Source: Streptomyces sp. F63 (GTDB lineage: Bacteria > Actinomycetota > Actinomycetes > Streptomycetales > Streptomycetaceae). From it: a DNA stretch of 64,000 bases. Location of the stretch: assembly GCF_018070345.1 (NCBI RefSeq), contig NZ_JAGPXX010000006.1, positions 186,001-250,000 of the forward strand, read 5' to 3'. Position 1 is the stretch's first letter. Every line of letters begins with the position of its first letter. The notes under the pieces were generated by a model. That model made no database searches, was not told the origin of the DNA, and saw only the letters and a list, made by a program, of their open reading frames with translations. Both the position numbers and the translations under genes were made by a program. Positions 7,928 through 16,515 of this stretch are shown in pieces.

Positions 7928-8990
7928 CGGCCGCGGGGCGGACCCGCGGGACGCGACCGCGGGCTCGCGGAGCCGGTACGCGCTCGTCGAGCGTGTCGCG
8001 GCGCTCGCACCCGCGGACTGCTCGGTGCTCCGGGACCGGTATGCCGTCGTCGTCGGCTGCGGGGCCCTCGGCTCGGCCGTGGCCGAGCACCTCGTCCGCG
8101 GCGGCGTGGGGCGGGTCGGTGTCGTGGACCGCGACGTGGTGGAGCCGCGCAACCTGGCCCACCAGGTGCTCTACACCGAGCGGGACGCCGCCGCCGGACG
8201 GCTCAAGGCCGAGGCGGCGGCCAGACGCCTGCGCACCCTCAACGCGGGCTGCGCGGTCGAGGGGGTCGTGGCGGACTGCGCACCGGACAACGTCCTCCGG
8301 CTGACCGCCGGGGCCGATGTCGTCGTGGACGGCGTGGACAACGTCGAGTCCAAGCTGCTGCTCAACGACGCCGCCGTCGCGAACGGCACGCCCCTGGTCC
8401 ACGGCGGCTGCGCCGGCACGGAGGGAGCGGTCCTGGCGGTCCTGCCCGGAGTCACGCACTGCCTGCGCTGCCTGTGGCCGGAACCGGGCGGGGCGGCGGC
8501 CCGGCGGACCTGCGAAACCCGCGGCCTGCTGCCCGGAACGGCCGCCGTGGTGGCGGCACTCCAGGCCACGGAGGCGCTGAAGCTGCTGCTCGGCCTGGGG
8601 GCGGACGCCCTCTCCGGCCTGGTGCGCATCGACACCTGGGACGCGGCGCTGCGCCGCGTCCCGCTGCCTCCGTTCGCGGCCGTCTCGGGTTCCTGCCCGG
8701 CCTGCGGGAAGCGCGACTTCGGCTATCTGCGCGGCCGGCACACCACGGCGGCGCGGGAGTTGTGCGGCGAGGACACCGTGCTGCTGAGCGCCCCGGCCGG
8801 GGGCCTCGACCTGGAATGCCTGCGCGAGCGGCACCGCGGCAACGCGACGCTGCGGGCCCGGCCGGGCTGTGTGCAGCTCGACGTCGACGGCTGCCGCATC
8901 GTGGCGTTCTCCAGCGGCAGGACGCTGATCCACGGCGCCGGCGGGATGAACCGGGCCAGGGCCCTCTACGCCCGGCATGTGAGCGGCTGA
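7914..8990 (+). CDS. ThiF/MoeB/E1-like adenylyltransferase
   Basis: An E1-superfamily enzyme of about 358 residues. The nucleotide-binding start is VVGCGALGSAVAEHLVRGG, followed by VGVVDRDVVEPRNL, the acidic loop VVDGVDNVESKLLLND, the CLRCLW and CPACGK pairs that would bind structural zinc, the catalytic-Cys region RRTCETRGLLPG, and ALQATEALKLLLG. A C-terminal domain of about 100 residues follows. E1-like enzymes adenylate a C-terminal carboxylate of a small protein or peptide (ThiS, MoaD, MccA). No sulfur-carrier gene or precursor peptide is evident; the preceding 206-residue protein is the only candidate partner. The start is uncertain: TTG 7914 is the only plausible in-frame start near the domain and overlaps the upstream stop by 14 bases. 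Confidence 0.87.
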   Translation: MREHDGRGADPRDATAGSRSRYALVERVAALAPADCSVLRDRYAVVVGCGALGSAVAEHLVRGGVGRVGVVDRDVVEPRNLAHQVLYTERDAAAGRLKAEAAARRLRTLNAGCAVEGVVADCAPDNVLRLTAGADVVVDGVDNVESKLLLNDAAVANGTPLVHGGCAGTEGAVLAVLPGVTHCLRCLWPEPGGAAARRTCETRGLLPGTAAVVAALQATEALKLLLGLGADALSGLVRIDTWDAALRRVPLPPFAAVSGSCPACGKRDFGYLRGRHTTAARELCGEDTVLLSAPAGGLDLECLRERHRGNATLRARPGCVQLDVDGCRIVAFSSGRTLIHGAGGMNRARALYARHVSG

Positions 8991-9024
8991 ACGCGCTTCC
9001 CCGGCCGGCACACCGGACGGCCCC

Positions 9025-9060
9025 ACGGGGACGGCCACGGGGACGGCCACGGGGACGGCC
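9025..9060. repeat. Three perfect 12-bp tandem repeats
   Basis: ACGGGGACGGCC is repeated three times without mismatch and then decays into ACGGCGGCGG. It lies between two convergent genes and so in untranslated DNA. It looks like simple slippage of GC-rich sequence; no function is evident. Confidence 0.9.
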
Positions 9061-9104
9061 ACGGCGGCGGCCCCGGCCGCTCCCGGGCCGCCTGCCGCCC
9101 CGGC

Positions 9105-10685
9105 TCACCCCAGCCGCCGCGCCACGGTCTCGGCGACCGCCCGCCGGTCGATCTTCCCCTGGTTCCCGGTCGCCGGCAGCGAGTCCTCCGCCAGCAGGTG
9201 GCGGGGCACCATGTGGGTGGGCAGATGCTCCTTCAGAAAGGCGCGGAACGCCTGCTCGTCGACGCGCCGGGCGGTGGTGTAGACGAGCGCGATGTCCGCG
9301 CCGGTCTCGGGGTTCGCCACGCCGGACGCCGCACACGCCTCCACCCCGGGGAAGCGGACGGCGACCTCCTCCACCTCGGTCGGACTGACCCGGAATCCCG
9401 ACGTCTTGATCATCGCGTCGCGCCGGCCGACGAAGTACAGATAGCCGTCGGCGTCCCGGGTGACGATGTCCCCGCTGAAGACCACCGTCTCCCCCGGGTG
9501 CCGCGGCAGGGTGCGGAACCGCCGCGCGGTCTCCTCCGGCGCGTTCCAGTAGCCCTTGGCGACGCATCCGCCGCGGTGGACGAGCTCGCCGCGCTCCCCG
9601 GGTGCCACCTCCCGCAAGCGCTCGTCCAGGACCAGGATCTCGACGTCCGGAACGGCCCGCCCGATGGAGCCCGGACGCCGGGACAGCTCCCCGGGCTCCA
9701 GCCAGGTGGACCGGAACGCCTCGGTCAGCCCGTACATCAGCACGATCTCCGCCCGGGGGAAGACCGAGCCCAGCTGCCCGAGCATCCGCTCGGGGACGGG
9801 ACCGCCCGAACTGGTGACGCAGCGGACCGAGGACAGATCGGCCTCCGGCCGGCCGCGCAGCAGCCGCGGGTCGAACATGCGCGTGACGATCACCGGCATG
9901 ACGGGGAGCACGGTGACGCGCTCCCCGGCGAGGAACCGGAACAGGCTGCGGGGGAAGACCAGTTCGTGCAGACAGAGCCGGGCCCCGGTGAGCAGCGACT
10001 GCCAGAGCTGGTTCAGTCCGTAGTCGAAGTTCAGGGACAGCACACAGCCGATGCGGTCCTCGGCCCGGGTCCCGAGATAGCGGGCGGTGATGTGCGCGCC
10101 GTGCCAGAGGTTCCGGTGCGTCACCATGATGCCCTTGGGGCGGCCCGTCGAGCCCGAGGAGTAGATGATCGCGGCCAGGTCCTCCCCGATGGCCCGCTGC
10201 GGCACCGGAGTACCGGCGTGGAGCGTGCGCAGGTGGGGGAGGACCCGGGCCGGGACGCCGTCCGGTGCCCCGGCGGGCCCGGATCCGTACAGCAGCGGCA
10301 GCCGGGGCGCGGCGCGGCGCAGTTCGTCCGCCCGGGCCCCGTCCGTGACCGCCGTGCGCATCCCGGAGTCGGCCACCAGGTGCGCGATGTTGTCGCGCTT
10401 GAGACCGGGCAGGACCGGCACGAGAACGGCGTCGGCGAGCAGGACGCCGAGGATTCCCACCACCTGGTCCACCGACTTCGCCATGCAGACGCCGACCCGG
10501 TCGCCCCGGGCCACGCCCTCGGCGCGGAGCGCGGCGGCGGTGGCGAGCGCCGCCGCGCGCAGCTCCGCGAAGCCCAGCGCGGCGGATCCGCCGCTGACCG
10601 CGACGGCGTCGCCGAACCGCTCCGCCGCGTCGTGCACCAGGGAGTGCACCGTGAACATCTGATGGCTGTCCCGGCGACTGGTCAC
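9105..10685 (-). CDS. AMP-forming acyl/aminoacyl ligase (ANL superfamily)
   Basis: A 526-residue adenylating enzyme with all core motifs: IIYSSGSTGRPKG (A3, phosphate loop), MYGLTE (A5), SGDIV (A7), the hinge RRDAMIKTSGFRVSP (A8) and NQGKIDRR (A10, catalytic Lys). The segment DYGLNQLWQSLLTGARL resembles the acyl-CoA/ACP ligases that accompany carrier proteins and PLP decarboxylases in exosortase-A and macrolactam starter systems (VinN loads 3-methylaspartate on VinL). GTG 10685 overlaps the stop of the FemAB-like gene (GTGA), so the two are co-translated. No carrier domain is fused, so it should load the free carrier at 3622-3900; 3-methylaspartate is the predicted but unproven substrate. Confidence 0.9.
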   Translation of the reverse strand: MTSRRDSHQMFTVHSLVHDAAERFGDAVAVSGGSAALGFAELRAAALATAAALRAEGVARGDRVGVCMAKSVDQVVGILGVLLADAVLVPVLPGLKRDNIAHLVADSGMRTAVTDGARADELRRAAPRLPLLYGSGPAGAPDGVPARVLPHLRTLHAGTPVPQRAIGEDLAAIIYSSGSTGRPKGIMVTHRNLWHGAHITARYLGTRAEDRIGCVLSLNFDYGLNQLWQSLLTGARLCLHELVFPRSLFRFLAGERVTVLPVMPVIVTRMFDPRLLRGRPEADLSSVRCVTSSGGPVPERMLGQLGSVFPRAEIVLMYGLTEAFRSTWLEPGELSRRPGSIGRAVPDVEILVLDERLREVAPGERGELVHRGGCVAKGYWNAPEETARRFRTLPRHPGETVVFSGDIVTRDADGYLYFVGRRDAMIKTSGFRVSPTEVEEVAVRFPGVEACAASGVANPETGADIALVYTTARRVDEQAFRAFLKEHLPTHMVPRHLLAEDSLPATGNQGKIDRRAVAETVARRLG

Positions 10686-11842
10686 AGCACGGCCTCCTGT
10701 CCGAAGAACGGCTTCCACGCGTCGGTGCGCAGCGCCGCGGCGACGGCCGGCGAACTGCCGGCGAGGGACGCCCGGAATGCCGCGTTGTGCGCGACGACCT
10801 CGGCGTCCCGCCCCCGGAGCGGGCTGCGGGGGGAGAGGTCGAGCAGCCACAGCGGCCGGAGCCGGGCTCCGCGCAGCGCCTTCCCGGCGGGCGTGGCGAT
10901 CCCCGCGTGCAGCCGGCGCACGCCCGGCAGCCGCGCCGGCAGGTGGTAGGCCAGGTTGAAGTACTCCGCCGCCCCCCGCAGCCGGTCGTAGTCGAAGCCG
11001 ACCGCGCGCAGGTACACCGTGGTGCCGTCGCGCACGAACAGGCAGCAGCCGGCCGGCGGTTCGCCCTCCGCCGCGCACAGCAGCACCTCCGCCCGCTCAC
11101 CGGCCAGCTCGCCGTGGCGGCGGAACGCCTCGATGTACGCGGCGGGGTCGGCGGGGATGCCGTGGCGGTGTTCGGTGCGGGCGGCCAGCCGCCCGACGTC
11201 GGCGTACACCTCGGACAGGACCCGGTGCTCGACCCGGTACCCCGCCCGTTCGAACTTCCGTGCCTCACCGCGTACCCGCCGCAGCCGGTGGCGGGAGCCC
11301 AGCGACTCCAGCCAGGCCTCCCAGCCGCCCGGCGGGATGTCGATCCAGGCGTCGGCGGCCAGCGCCACCGGCATCGTGCGCACCCCGGCGGCACGGAGCG
11401 CCAGGACGTCGGGTGTGGTGAAGTACAGCGCCACACGGGCCGGTCCGGCCACGGCGTCGGGGAGCGAGCGGACCGCGTCGAGCAGCTCCGCCGCCGCGCG
11501 CTCCCGGTCGGCGCCCGGCGTGGTGAGCAGATGCGCGAGATAGCCCCGGCGCTGGCCGACCAGCAGCCCCCGCCCGGGCGGCGCGGGCAGCCCCCGGCCG
11601 GCCAGCAGCCGGTCCCAGCGCAGATGCGGGTTGGCCGGGTCCCCGACGGCCGCGACGGGCACGGCCGCGCGACCGCCCCCCGGCAGCTCCGTGTGGAGCG
11701 CGCCGGACAGCGCGCCCGGCTCCAGCGCGCACAGCCGCAGCCAGAACGACGAGGAGTAGAAACGACGCCCGGCCAGTTCGTCCCACAGCTCCGGGCGGAG
11801 GCCGCCGAACGGATCGGCGAAACAGTCGGGTTCCCGCTTCAC
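10682..11842 (-). CDS. FemAB/GNAT-fold acyltransferase
   Basis: A 386-residue protein of the FemAB-like/BioF2 GNAT group. The first GNAT-like half covers about residues 20-180; the second starts at GWEAWLESLGSRHRLRRVRGEARKF, the typical start of this fold, and runs through EVLLCAAEGEPPAGCCLFV, TVYLRAVGFDYDRLRG and AEYFNLAYHLP, the 'grey' helix-strand core that holds the acyl donor. Members transfer amino acids from tRNA (peptidoglycan cross-bridge and streptothricin enzymes) or acyl groups from CoA/ACP. Next to a ligase and in a cluster with an ATP-grasp enzyme it most likely forms an amide bond. ATG 11842 leads a two-gene leftward operon; the divergent ATP-grasp gene lies 173 bases away. Confidence 0.8.
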   Translation of the reverse strand: MKREPDCFADPFGGLRPELWDELAGRRFYSSSFWLRLCALEPGALSGALHTELPGGGRAAVPVAAVGDPANPHLRWDRLLAGRGLPAPPGRGLLVGQRRGYLAHLLTTPGADRERAAAELLDAVRSLPDAVAGPARVALYFTTPDVLALRAAGVRTMPVALAADAWIDIPPGGWEAWLESLGSRHRLRRVRGEARKFERAGYRVEHRVLSEVYADVGRLAARTEHRHGIPADPAAYIEAFRRHGELAGERAEVLLCAAEGEPPAGCCLFVRDGTTVYLRAVGFDYDRLRGAAEYFNLAYHLPARLPGVRRLHAGIATPAGKALRGARLRPLWLLDLSPRSPLRGRDAEVVAHNAAFRASLAGSSPAVAAALRTDAWKPFFGQEAVL

Positions 11843-12015
11843 TCCGGCTCCTCGGGGTGCGCTCGGTGCGGCAAGGTGAGAGCGCCCGGGGACCGGCGCG
11901 GCGTACGCGGCGCACGCGCCGGCCCCGCGGAACGCGCAGGGCGTGGAAAGCAGGGCGTGGAAAGGTGACGCGACGGGACGGAAAACGCGGAGAACGCCCG
12001 GTAAGGAATCCTAGT

Positions 12016-13332
12016 ATGCGGGCCATGAACGCATCGCGGAACAACGGAAATGGCCGCTACCTACTGGTGTTCGGGGCTGCGACAACTCTGCGGGAAAGGG
12101 CGGCCGTTGCGGCGCTCCGTGTTTTCGACGGTCCCGTGGTGACCGTTTCCCCCACCCGCAACGCACCGGCGTCGAAATTCTTCGATCACACGATCATCGG
12201 TGATTTCAGCGATCCGGTGTCGGTGCTGCGCGCCACCCGGGAATTCGAGCGGGAGACGGGGATGACACCGGCCGGTGCCGTCCCCTTCTTCGATCCCAGT
12301 CTGCTCGCCGGCCGGGCCGTCGCGGACCACTACGGCCTCCCCTGTCTCCCCCGGGACGCGGTGGAGGACTCCTCGATCAACAAGAACCGGATGAAGGACC
12401 GTCTGCTGGCGGCCGGCGTCGCCACCCCCCGGTACACCCTCGTCCGCGACGCCGCCGATGTGCGCAAGGCCATCGGCGAGTTCGGCCTGCCCTGCGTGAT
12501 CAAGCCCTCCGCGTTCGGCGGCAGCCTCGGCGTACGCCTGATCACCGGGGAGCACGAGGCGGCCGGCGCCCACGCGTACGTCCGGCGGATCATCGAGGAG
12601 GCCTCCCGGGTCTTCACCGTGCCCAACCGCTCCGTCCAGGTCGAGGAGTTCTGCGCGCTGAGCGAGGAGGTCTCCGTCGAGGTCCTCAACCACCACGACC
12701 GGCGGGCCGTCCTCGCCGTCACCGACAAGACCCTGGGCCCCCGGCCGTACTTCGCCGAGACCGGCCACCGGGTGCCCAGTGTCTTCTCCGGCCGCCGGGA
12801 CGTCCGGGAGCTGGCCGTGCGCGCCTGCGCCGCCATCGGTCTGGACCACGGTATGGCCCATGTCGAACTCCGGCTGGAGGACGGGAAGCAGCCGCAGGTC
12901 ATCGAGGTCGGCGCGCGGACGGCCGGGGACGGCATCCCCGACCTGGTGGAACGGGTGTACGGGGTGTCCCCGTACGAGCTGCACATCCGCTCCTACCTGG
13001 AGCGGCTCGGTGAGTTCCCGGAGCCGGGCGCGCCCTCGGGCACCGCCGCCCTCGCCGTCCTCAAGGCGCCCCCGGGGCGGATCGCCGGGATTCTGGCCCC
13101 GGACCGGGTCGACCCGGCGGTGCGCCACTACGCGGTGTTCGCCGCCCCGGGCGCCGAGTCCGGGGCCACGCAGGCCGACTTCCGCGACCGGGAGGGCTAT
13201 GTGGAGTGTTTCTGGCCGGACGCGCCCCCCGAGTCCGTGCCGCCGCTGGCGCACCTGGGCATCGCGGAGGACCTGGCCGCGCGGATCTTCCGCATGGCCG
13301 GCGGAGGGGCCGGGGACGCGCGGTCCGGCTGA
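12016..13332 (+). CDS. ATP-grasp amide/peptide ligase
   Basis: A 438-residue ATP-grasp enzyme. It starts with a Rossmann-like domain (YLLVFGAATTLRERAAVAAL), then the ATP-grasp N-lobe (DSSINKNRMKDRLLAAGVATPRY), the ATP-binding Lys strand (FGLPCVIKPSAFGGSLGVRLI), and the metal-binding end (MAHVELRL...QVIEVGARTAGDGIPDLVERVYG). The C-terminal 100 residues form the lid seen in BacD-type L-amino-acid ligases. It would join a carboxylate to an amine through an acyl phosphate. ATG 12016 is preferred over 12025 because TAAGGA lies about eight bases upstream. It stands alone on the plus strand between two leftward operons and converges with mutL. Confidence 0.9.
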   Translation: MRAMNASRNNGNGRYLLVFGAATTLRERAAVAALRVFDGPVVTVSPTRNAPASKFFDHTIIGDFSDPVSVLRATREFERETGMTPAGAVPFFDPSLLAGRAVADHYGLPCLPRDAVEDSSINKNRMKDRLLAAGVATPRYTLVRDAADVRKAIGEFGLPCVIKPSAFGGSLGVRLITGEHEAAGAHAYVRRIIEEASRVFTVPNRSVQVEEFCALSEEVSVEVLNHHDRRAVLAVTDKTLGPRPYFAETGHRVPSVFSGRRDVRELAVRACAAIGLDHGMAHVELRLEDGKQPQVIEVGARTAGDGIPDLVERVYGVSPYELHIRSYLERLGEFPEPGAPSGTAALAVLKAPPGRIAGILAPDRVDPAVRHYAVFAAPGAESGATQADFRDREGYVECFWPDAPPESVPPLAHLGIAEDLAARIFRMAGGGAGDARSG

Positions 13333-13390
13333 GCCGGGGACACGGTCTCCACCGCCCTCCTCCGCCCCGTCCCGGCCGCCCGCCCTCCGG

Positions 13391-14686
13391 TCACCCGCCC
13401 CGCTCCGCCCCGCGCGTCGGCGCCTGCGGCGGCTGCGCCTCCCCCGCGGCGCCGGGCGGTACGGCCAGCAGGCCGCGCGCCCACAGCCGGTACCCGCGGT
13501 CGAAGCGCACGCCCCACCGCGCGCCCGGCACACCGCAGGCGGCGGCCAGCACCCGGCGCACGGCGGCGCCCGGCGCCCCCGCCCAGGCGCCGCCGGTGAC
13601 GAGGACACCGGTGGCGCCCGGGCCCGGGCGCAGCCGGTCCGGCCCCGCCGGGTCGAAGAGCCGCCGCACCGCGAGATACAGGCAGGCCAGAAAGGCGCCC
13701 GGCGGAGCCAGCGCGTCGCCGGTTCCCTCGCAGAGAGCGTGGTACAGCGCACGCGGGCGGTCCGGCGCCACCGCCGCGGCCAGCTCCAGCAGCCCGGGGT
13801 CGGCGGCGAGCCGCTGCCGCAGCGCGGGCAGGGAGCCGGCGACCCCGAGATCGGTGAACACCCGCCGGGCGACGGACTCCCCGGGCGCCACCCGGGCCGC
13901 CCCGGGCGCGCGCAGTTCGGCGCAGTGGAACACGTCGGTGGTCGCGCCGCCCACGTCCACGATCAGGAACGGCGCCGTGACGGCGGCCGGGGAGCGCCCG
14001 CCGGCCAGCCGCTCCGCGGCCAGCCCGACCACCGCGGGCGTCGGCCACACGGGCACCTCCGTCATGCCGTCCAGGGCGCGCAGCCCCTTGCGGTCCGCGA
14101 GGTCGCCGACGTGGATGCCGTGGATCACCTCGGCCAGCCCGCGCACCGACGGCCGGAGCCGCTCGTCCAGCACGTTGGCCGCCACCCGGTCCGGCCGCAG
14201 CGCGGCCAGGACGTCCGGTGCCGCGGCACCGGCCCAGACCAGCGTCTCGTGCCGGAAGGCTGCCGGCGGGGTGTGCTCCAGCGCCGCGCGCAGATGCCGC
14301 AGCGCGGCCCCGTCCACACCGCCGGCCACCACCAGGACGTCCACGGGCGGGAGCGCCGGGGGCGGCGGGCCGCTGCCCAGCAGCCGCTCGTAGAGGACAT
14401 TGCCGCCCGCCGCGACGGCCGCCCGGGCCGCCGCCGCAGTGCTGTGACGGCGCGTCAGGCCCAGGATCCCCACCCGCAGCCCGCCGCCCGCCGAACTGCA
14501 CACCCGCAGTCGGGGCGGGTCCGCGCCGCGGTGCCGCTCCCCGACCAGGGCCCGGACCTGCTCGCCGGGCGCGGTGTCCGGCCGCCGCGGCACGCTCTCC
14601 ACCGCGCCCGGTCCGCCCGCGCCGCCGGTCTCGCAGACCTTCACCCGGGTGCTGCCGATGTCCACGAGCAGGGCCGGCCGGTTCAC
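13391..14686 (-). CDS. mutL: MutL/GlmL, glutamate mutase partner (ASKHA-fold ATPase)
   Basis: A 431-residue protein of the MutL family that sits between the S and E subunit genes in clostridial glutamate mutase operons and is thought to repair or chaperone the B12 enzyme. It shows the ASKHA ATPase layout: phosphate-1 loop LLVDIGSTRVKV at the N-terminus, VDVLVVAGGVDG, a second nucleotide motif FLIVDVGGATTDV, and the adenosine motif GVLVTGGAWAG. GTG 14686 overlaps the mutE stop (GTGA). It is shorter than many homologues because the tail after GVRFDRGYRLWARGLLA is brief. It is the last gene of the radical SAM-mutS-mutE-mutL operon. Confidence 0.9.
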   Translation of the reverse strand: MNRPALLVDIGSTRVKVCETGGAGGPGAVESVPRRPDTAPGEQVRALVGERHRGADPPRLRVCSSAGGGLRVGILGLTRRHSTAAAARAAVAAGGNVLYERLLGSGPPPPALPPVDVLVVAGGVDGAALRHLRAALEHTPPAAFRHETLVWAGAAAPDVLAALRPDRVAANVLDERLRPSVRGLAEVIHGIHVGDLADRKGLRALDGMTEVPVWPTPAVVGLAAERLAGGRSPAAVTAPFLIVDVGGATTDVFHCAELRAPGAARVAPGESVARRVFTDLGVAGSLPALRQRLAADPGLLELAAAVAPDRPRALYHALCEGTGDALAPPGAFLACLYLAVRRLFDPAGPDRLRPGPGATGVLVTGGAWAGAPGAAVRRVLAAACGVPGARWGVRFDRGYRLWARGLLAVPPGAAGEAQPPQAPTRGAERGG

Positions 14687-16083
14687 GCCAGGGTCCTGAT
14701 GTCCCGGAGCAGCCGTTCCCACAACGGCTCCCCGCCCGGCTTCCGGGCCCCGAGCAGCGCCCGTTCGCGCCGCAGCTCGGCGGCCGGCAGCGGGACGCCG
14801 CCCGGGTCCACGATCCGGATGCGCCGGTCGGGACCACGGGCGGTGACGAGCCGGCCGGCGTTCTGCTCGTGCGGCGCGAACGGGACGTCGACGGCACCGG
14901 TGCGGACCGCCCGGTGCACGGCGGCGAGAAGGGACGGGCAGGGCTGGGCGAGCAGATGCTCCATGACGGCGGCCGCCTCGCCGCCGATGAGTTCCCGCTC
15001 CTCCTCGACGGCGCCCCCCGCGATCCCGCAGCCGCCGGGAACCATGTCGAGGACGTACCGCACCGCGCGGACGGCCTCCGCGTTGCTCTCCACCGCGGGG
15101 ATCCCGGCGGCCTCACCGGGTGTCTTGACCACCACCTTGTCGGCCCCGGCGAGGCGGGCGACGGCCGCCGAGACGGCGATCAGCGGCCAGGCGCGCCAGG
15201 GTTCGCCGGGGAAGGGCCCCATCCACTGGTGGTACACCAGGCCCACCCGCACCGCGTCGAAGCCGTACCGGGCGAGAAGTCCGGCGGACATCCGCCGCAG
15301 CACCGCGGCCAGGGCGATGTCCTGCTCCACACTGCCGGTCTGCCCGAAGCTCACCGCGAAGGAGCGGACCCCCTGCTCGGCGGCGAGCAGCAGTTCGCAG
15401 AGCTGCACCACCACCGTGATCACCGGCGGGACCAGCGTGGCCGTCAGCGGGCCGAACGACTCCCGGTGCACCGGCGCGTCCGCCGGGCCCGCCGTCGCGC
15501 ACAGCCGGTCCACGTACTGCCAGTGGGCCAGCGCCCGGTCGAGCGGGAACTCCCGGGCGTACGGCAGGGTGTAGCTCAGGCCGCCGCCCTCGATCTCCGT
15601 GATGCCCGAGGCCAGCGCGATCTCGGCGAGCAGCCGCGCGTCCGGCGTGCCGTGCCGCAGGCTCACCGGCCGGTCGACGCCCTCGAACAGCCGGCGGGTG
15701 GCCGCCACTCCATGGCTCACCAGGGGGTAGCCGTTGAGCAGGTCCCGGTCCCGTCTCAGCCCGGCCGCCAGCAGCGCGGACGCCGTCGCGTAGTCGTTGT
15801 GCCGGGTGTGGCTGTCGACGGTGAGCGGCAGGAAGTCGGCGCCCGCCTCGGCGAGGGCCAGCGTCAGGGCCCGCTGCCGGGCGAACGACGGGAATCCGCC
15901 GCGCGGCTGGACATAGGGGCGGGTGTGCGGCCGCCGGTAGGCCAGCGAGGCGAACCGGGAGCGGGGGAGGGAGGCCAGATGGGCGGCGGCGGTGGCCGGG
16001 TCCGGGCCGTCGTGGTGTCCGAGGAGCCGGGACCGCTCCTCCTCGATCCCGCCGGCGCACGCGCCGCTACTCGGCCGGGACAC
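14683..16083 (-). CDS. mutE: Glutamate mutase epsilon (catalytic) subunit
   Basis: The substrate-binding TIM-barrel subunit of adenosylcobalamin-dependent glutamate mutase, 466 residues; together with the S subunit it converts L-glutamate to (2S,3S)-3-methylaspartate. Family blocks are RPYVQPRGGFPSFARQRAL, PLTVDSHTRHNDY, LNGYPLVSHG, LRHGTPDARLLAEIALASG, EGGGLSYTLPY, SFGQTGSVEQDIAL and DKVVVKTPGEAAGIP. The length fits the clostridial enzyme (about 480). It overlaps mutS by 17 bases and mutL by four. In Streptomyces this enzyme is rare and is found in pathways for friulimicin-type lipopeptides, nikkomycin and the vicenistatin group, so its presence argues for a specialised-metabolite role. Confidence 0.95.
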   Translation of the reverse strand: MSRPSSGACAGGIEEERSRLLGHHDGPDPATAAAHLASLPRSRFASLAYRRPHTRPYVQPRGGFPSFARQRALTLALAEAGADFLPLTVDSHTRHNDYATASALLAAGLRRDRDLLNGYPLVSHGVAATRRLFEGVDRPVSLRHGTPDARLLAEIALASGITEIEGGGLSYTLPYAREFPLDRALAHWQYVDRLCATAGPADAPVHRESFGPLTATLVPPVITVVVQLCELLLAAEQGVRSFAVSFGQTGSVEQDIALAAVLRRMSAGLLARYGFDAVRVGLVYHQWMGPFPGEPWRAWPLIAVSAAVARLAGADKVVVKTPGEAAGIPAVESNAEAVRAVRYVLDMVPGGCGIAGGAVEEERELIGGEAAAVMEHLLAQPCPSLLAAVHRAVRTGAVDVPFAPHEQNAGRLVTARGPDRRIRIVDPGGVPLPAAELRRERALLGARKPGGEPLWERLLRDIRTLA

Positions 16084-16513
16084 CGGCCAGATCCCTTCTC
16101 AGCGCGTCGAACACCGCCCGGAAACCCGGCGGCCGGTGGAACACGCGGTGGAAGCCGTAGCCGGTGAAGACCCGGACCACCTCCTCCGGCGGCCTCTCCC
16201 CGATCACCAGGTTCCCCCCGATGTACCGCGGGATCCCGGTCAGCCCCCGGCGCGCGAAGCACCGGCCGAACCCCGCGCAGGACTCCTCGCCCTCGCCGTT
16301 GACGGAGGCGACGAGGACGGCGCGCGCGCCGGTCTCCAGCACCGCGTCCGCGAAGTCTCCGGCGTCGTTGTTCGTGCCGAGGTCGTACGGGCGGAAGCCG
16401 TTCTCCGCCAGGCCGATGACCAGGATCCGGCTCGCGACCACATGGATGTCGTGGCCCACCAGGCCCAGCACGACACCGGGGCCGGCGCCCCGTCGCCCCG
16501 TGCCGCCGGACAC
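16067..16513 (-). CDS. mutS: Glutamate mutase S (B12-binding) subunit
   Basis: The small B12-binding subunit, 148 residues. The base-off/His-on motif usually written DxHxxG appears as D22-I-H24-V-V-A27: the cobalt-ligating His is kept, but the glycine is Ala. Other B12-fold motifs follow in order: VLVASVNGEGEES (SxL region) and RYIGGNLVIGER (GG motif). It ends FDALRRDLAGV. GTG 16513 starts two bases after the stop of the radical SAM gene. The name mutS here means the mutase subunit and has nothing to do with mismatch repair. It must pair with the E subunit encoded by the overlapping next gene. Confidence 0.93.
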   Translation of the reverse strand: MSGGTGRRGAGPGVVLGLVGHDIHVVASRILVIGLAENGFRPYDLGTNNDAGDFADAVLETGARAVLVASVNGEGEESCAGFGRCFARRGLTGIPRYIGGNLVIGERPPEEVVRVFTGYGFHRVFHRPPGFRAVFDALRRDLAGVPAE

Positions 16514-16515
16514 CG

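Noticed and set aside
9025-9060. CRISPR-like array
   Set aside because: The 12-bp units are directly adjacent with no spacers; it is a simple tandem repeat.
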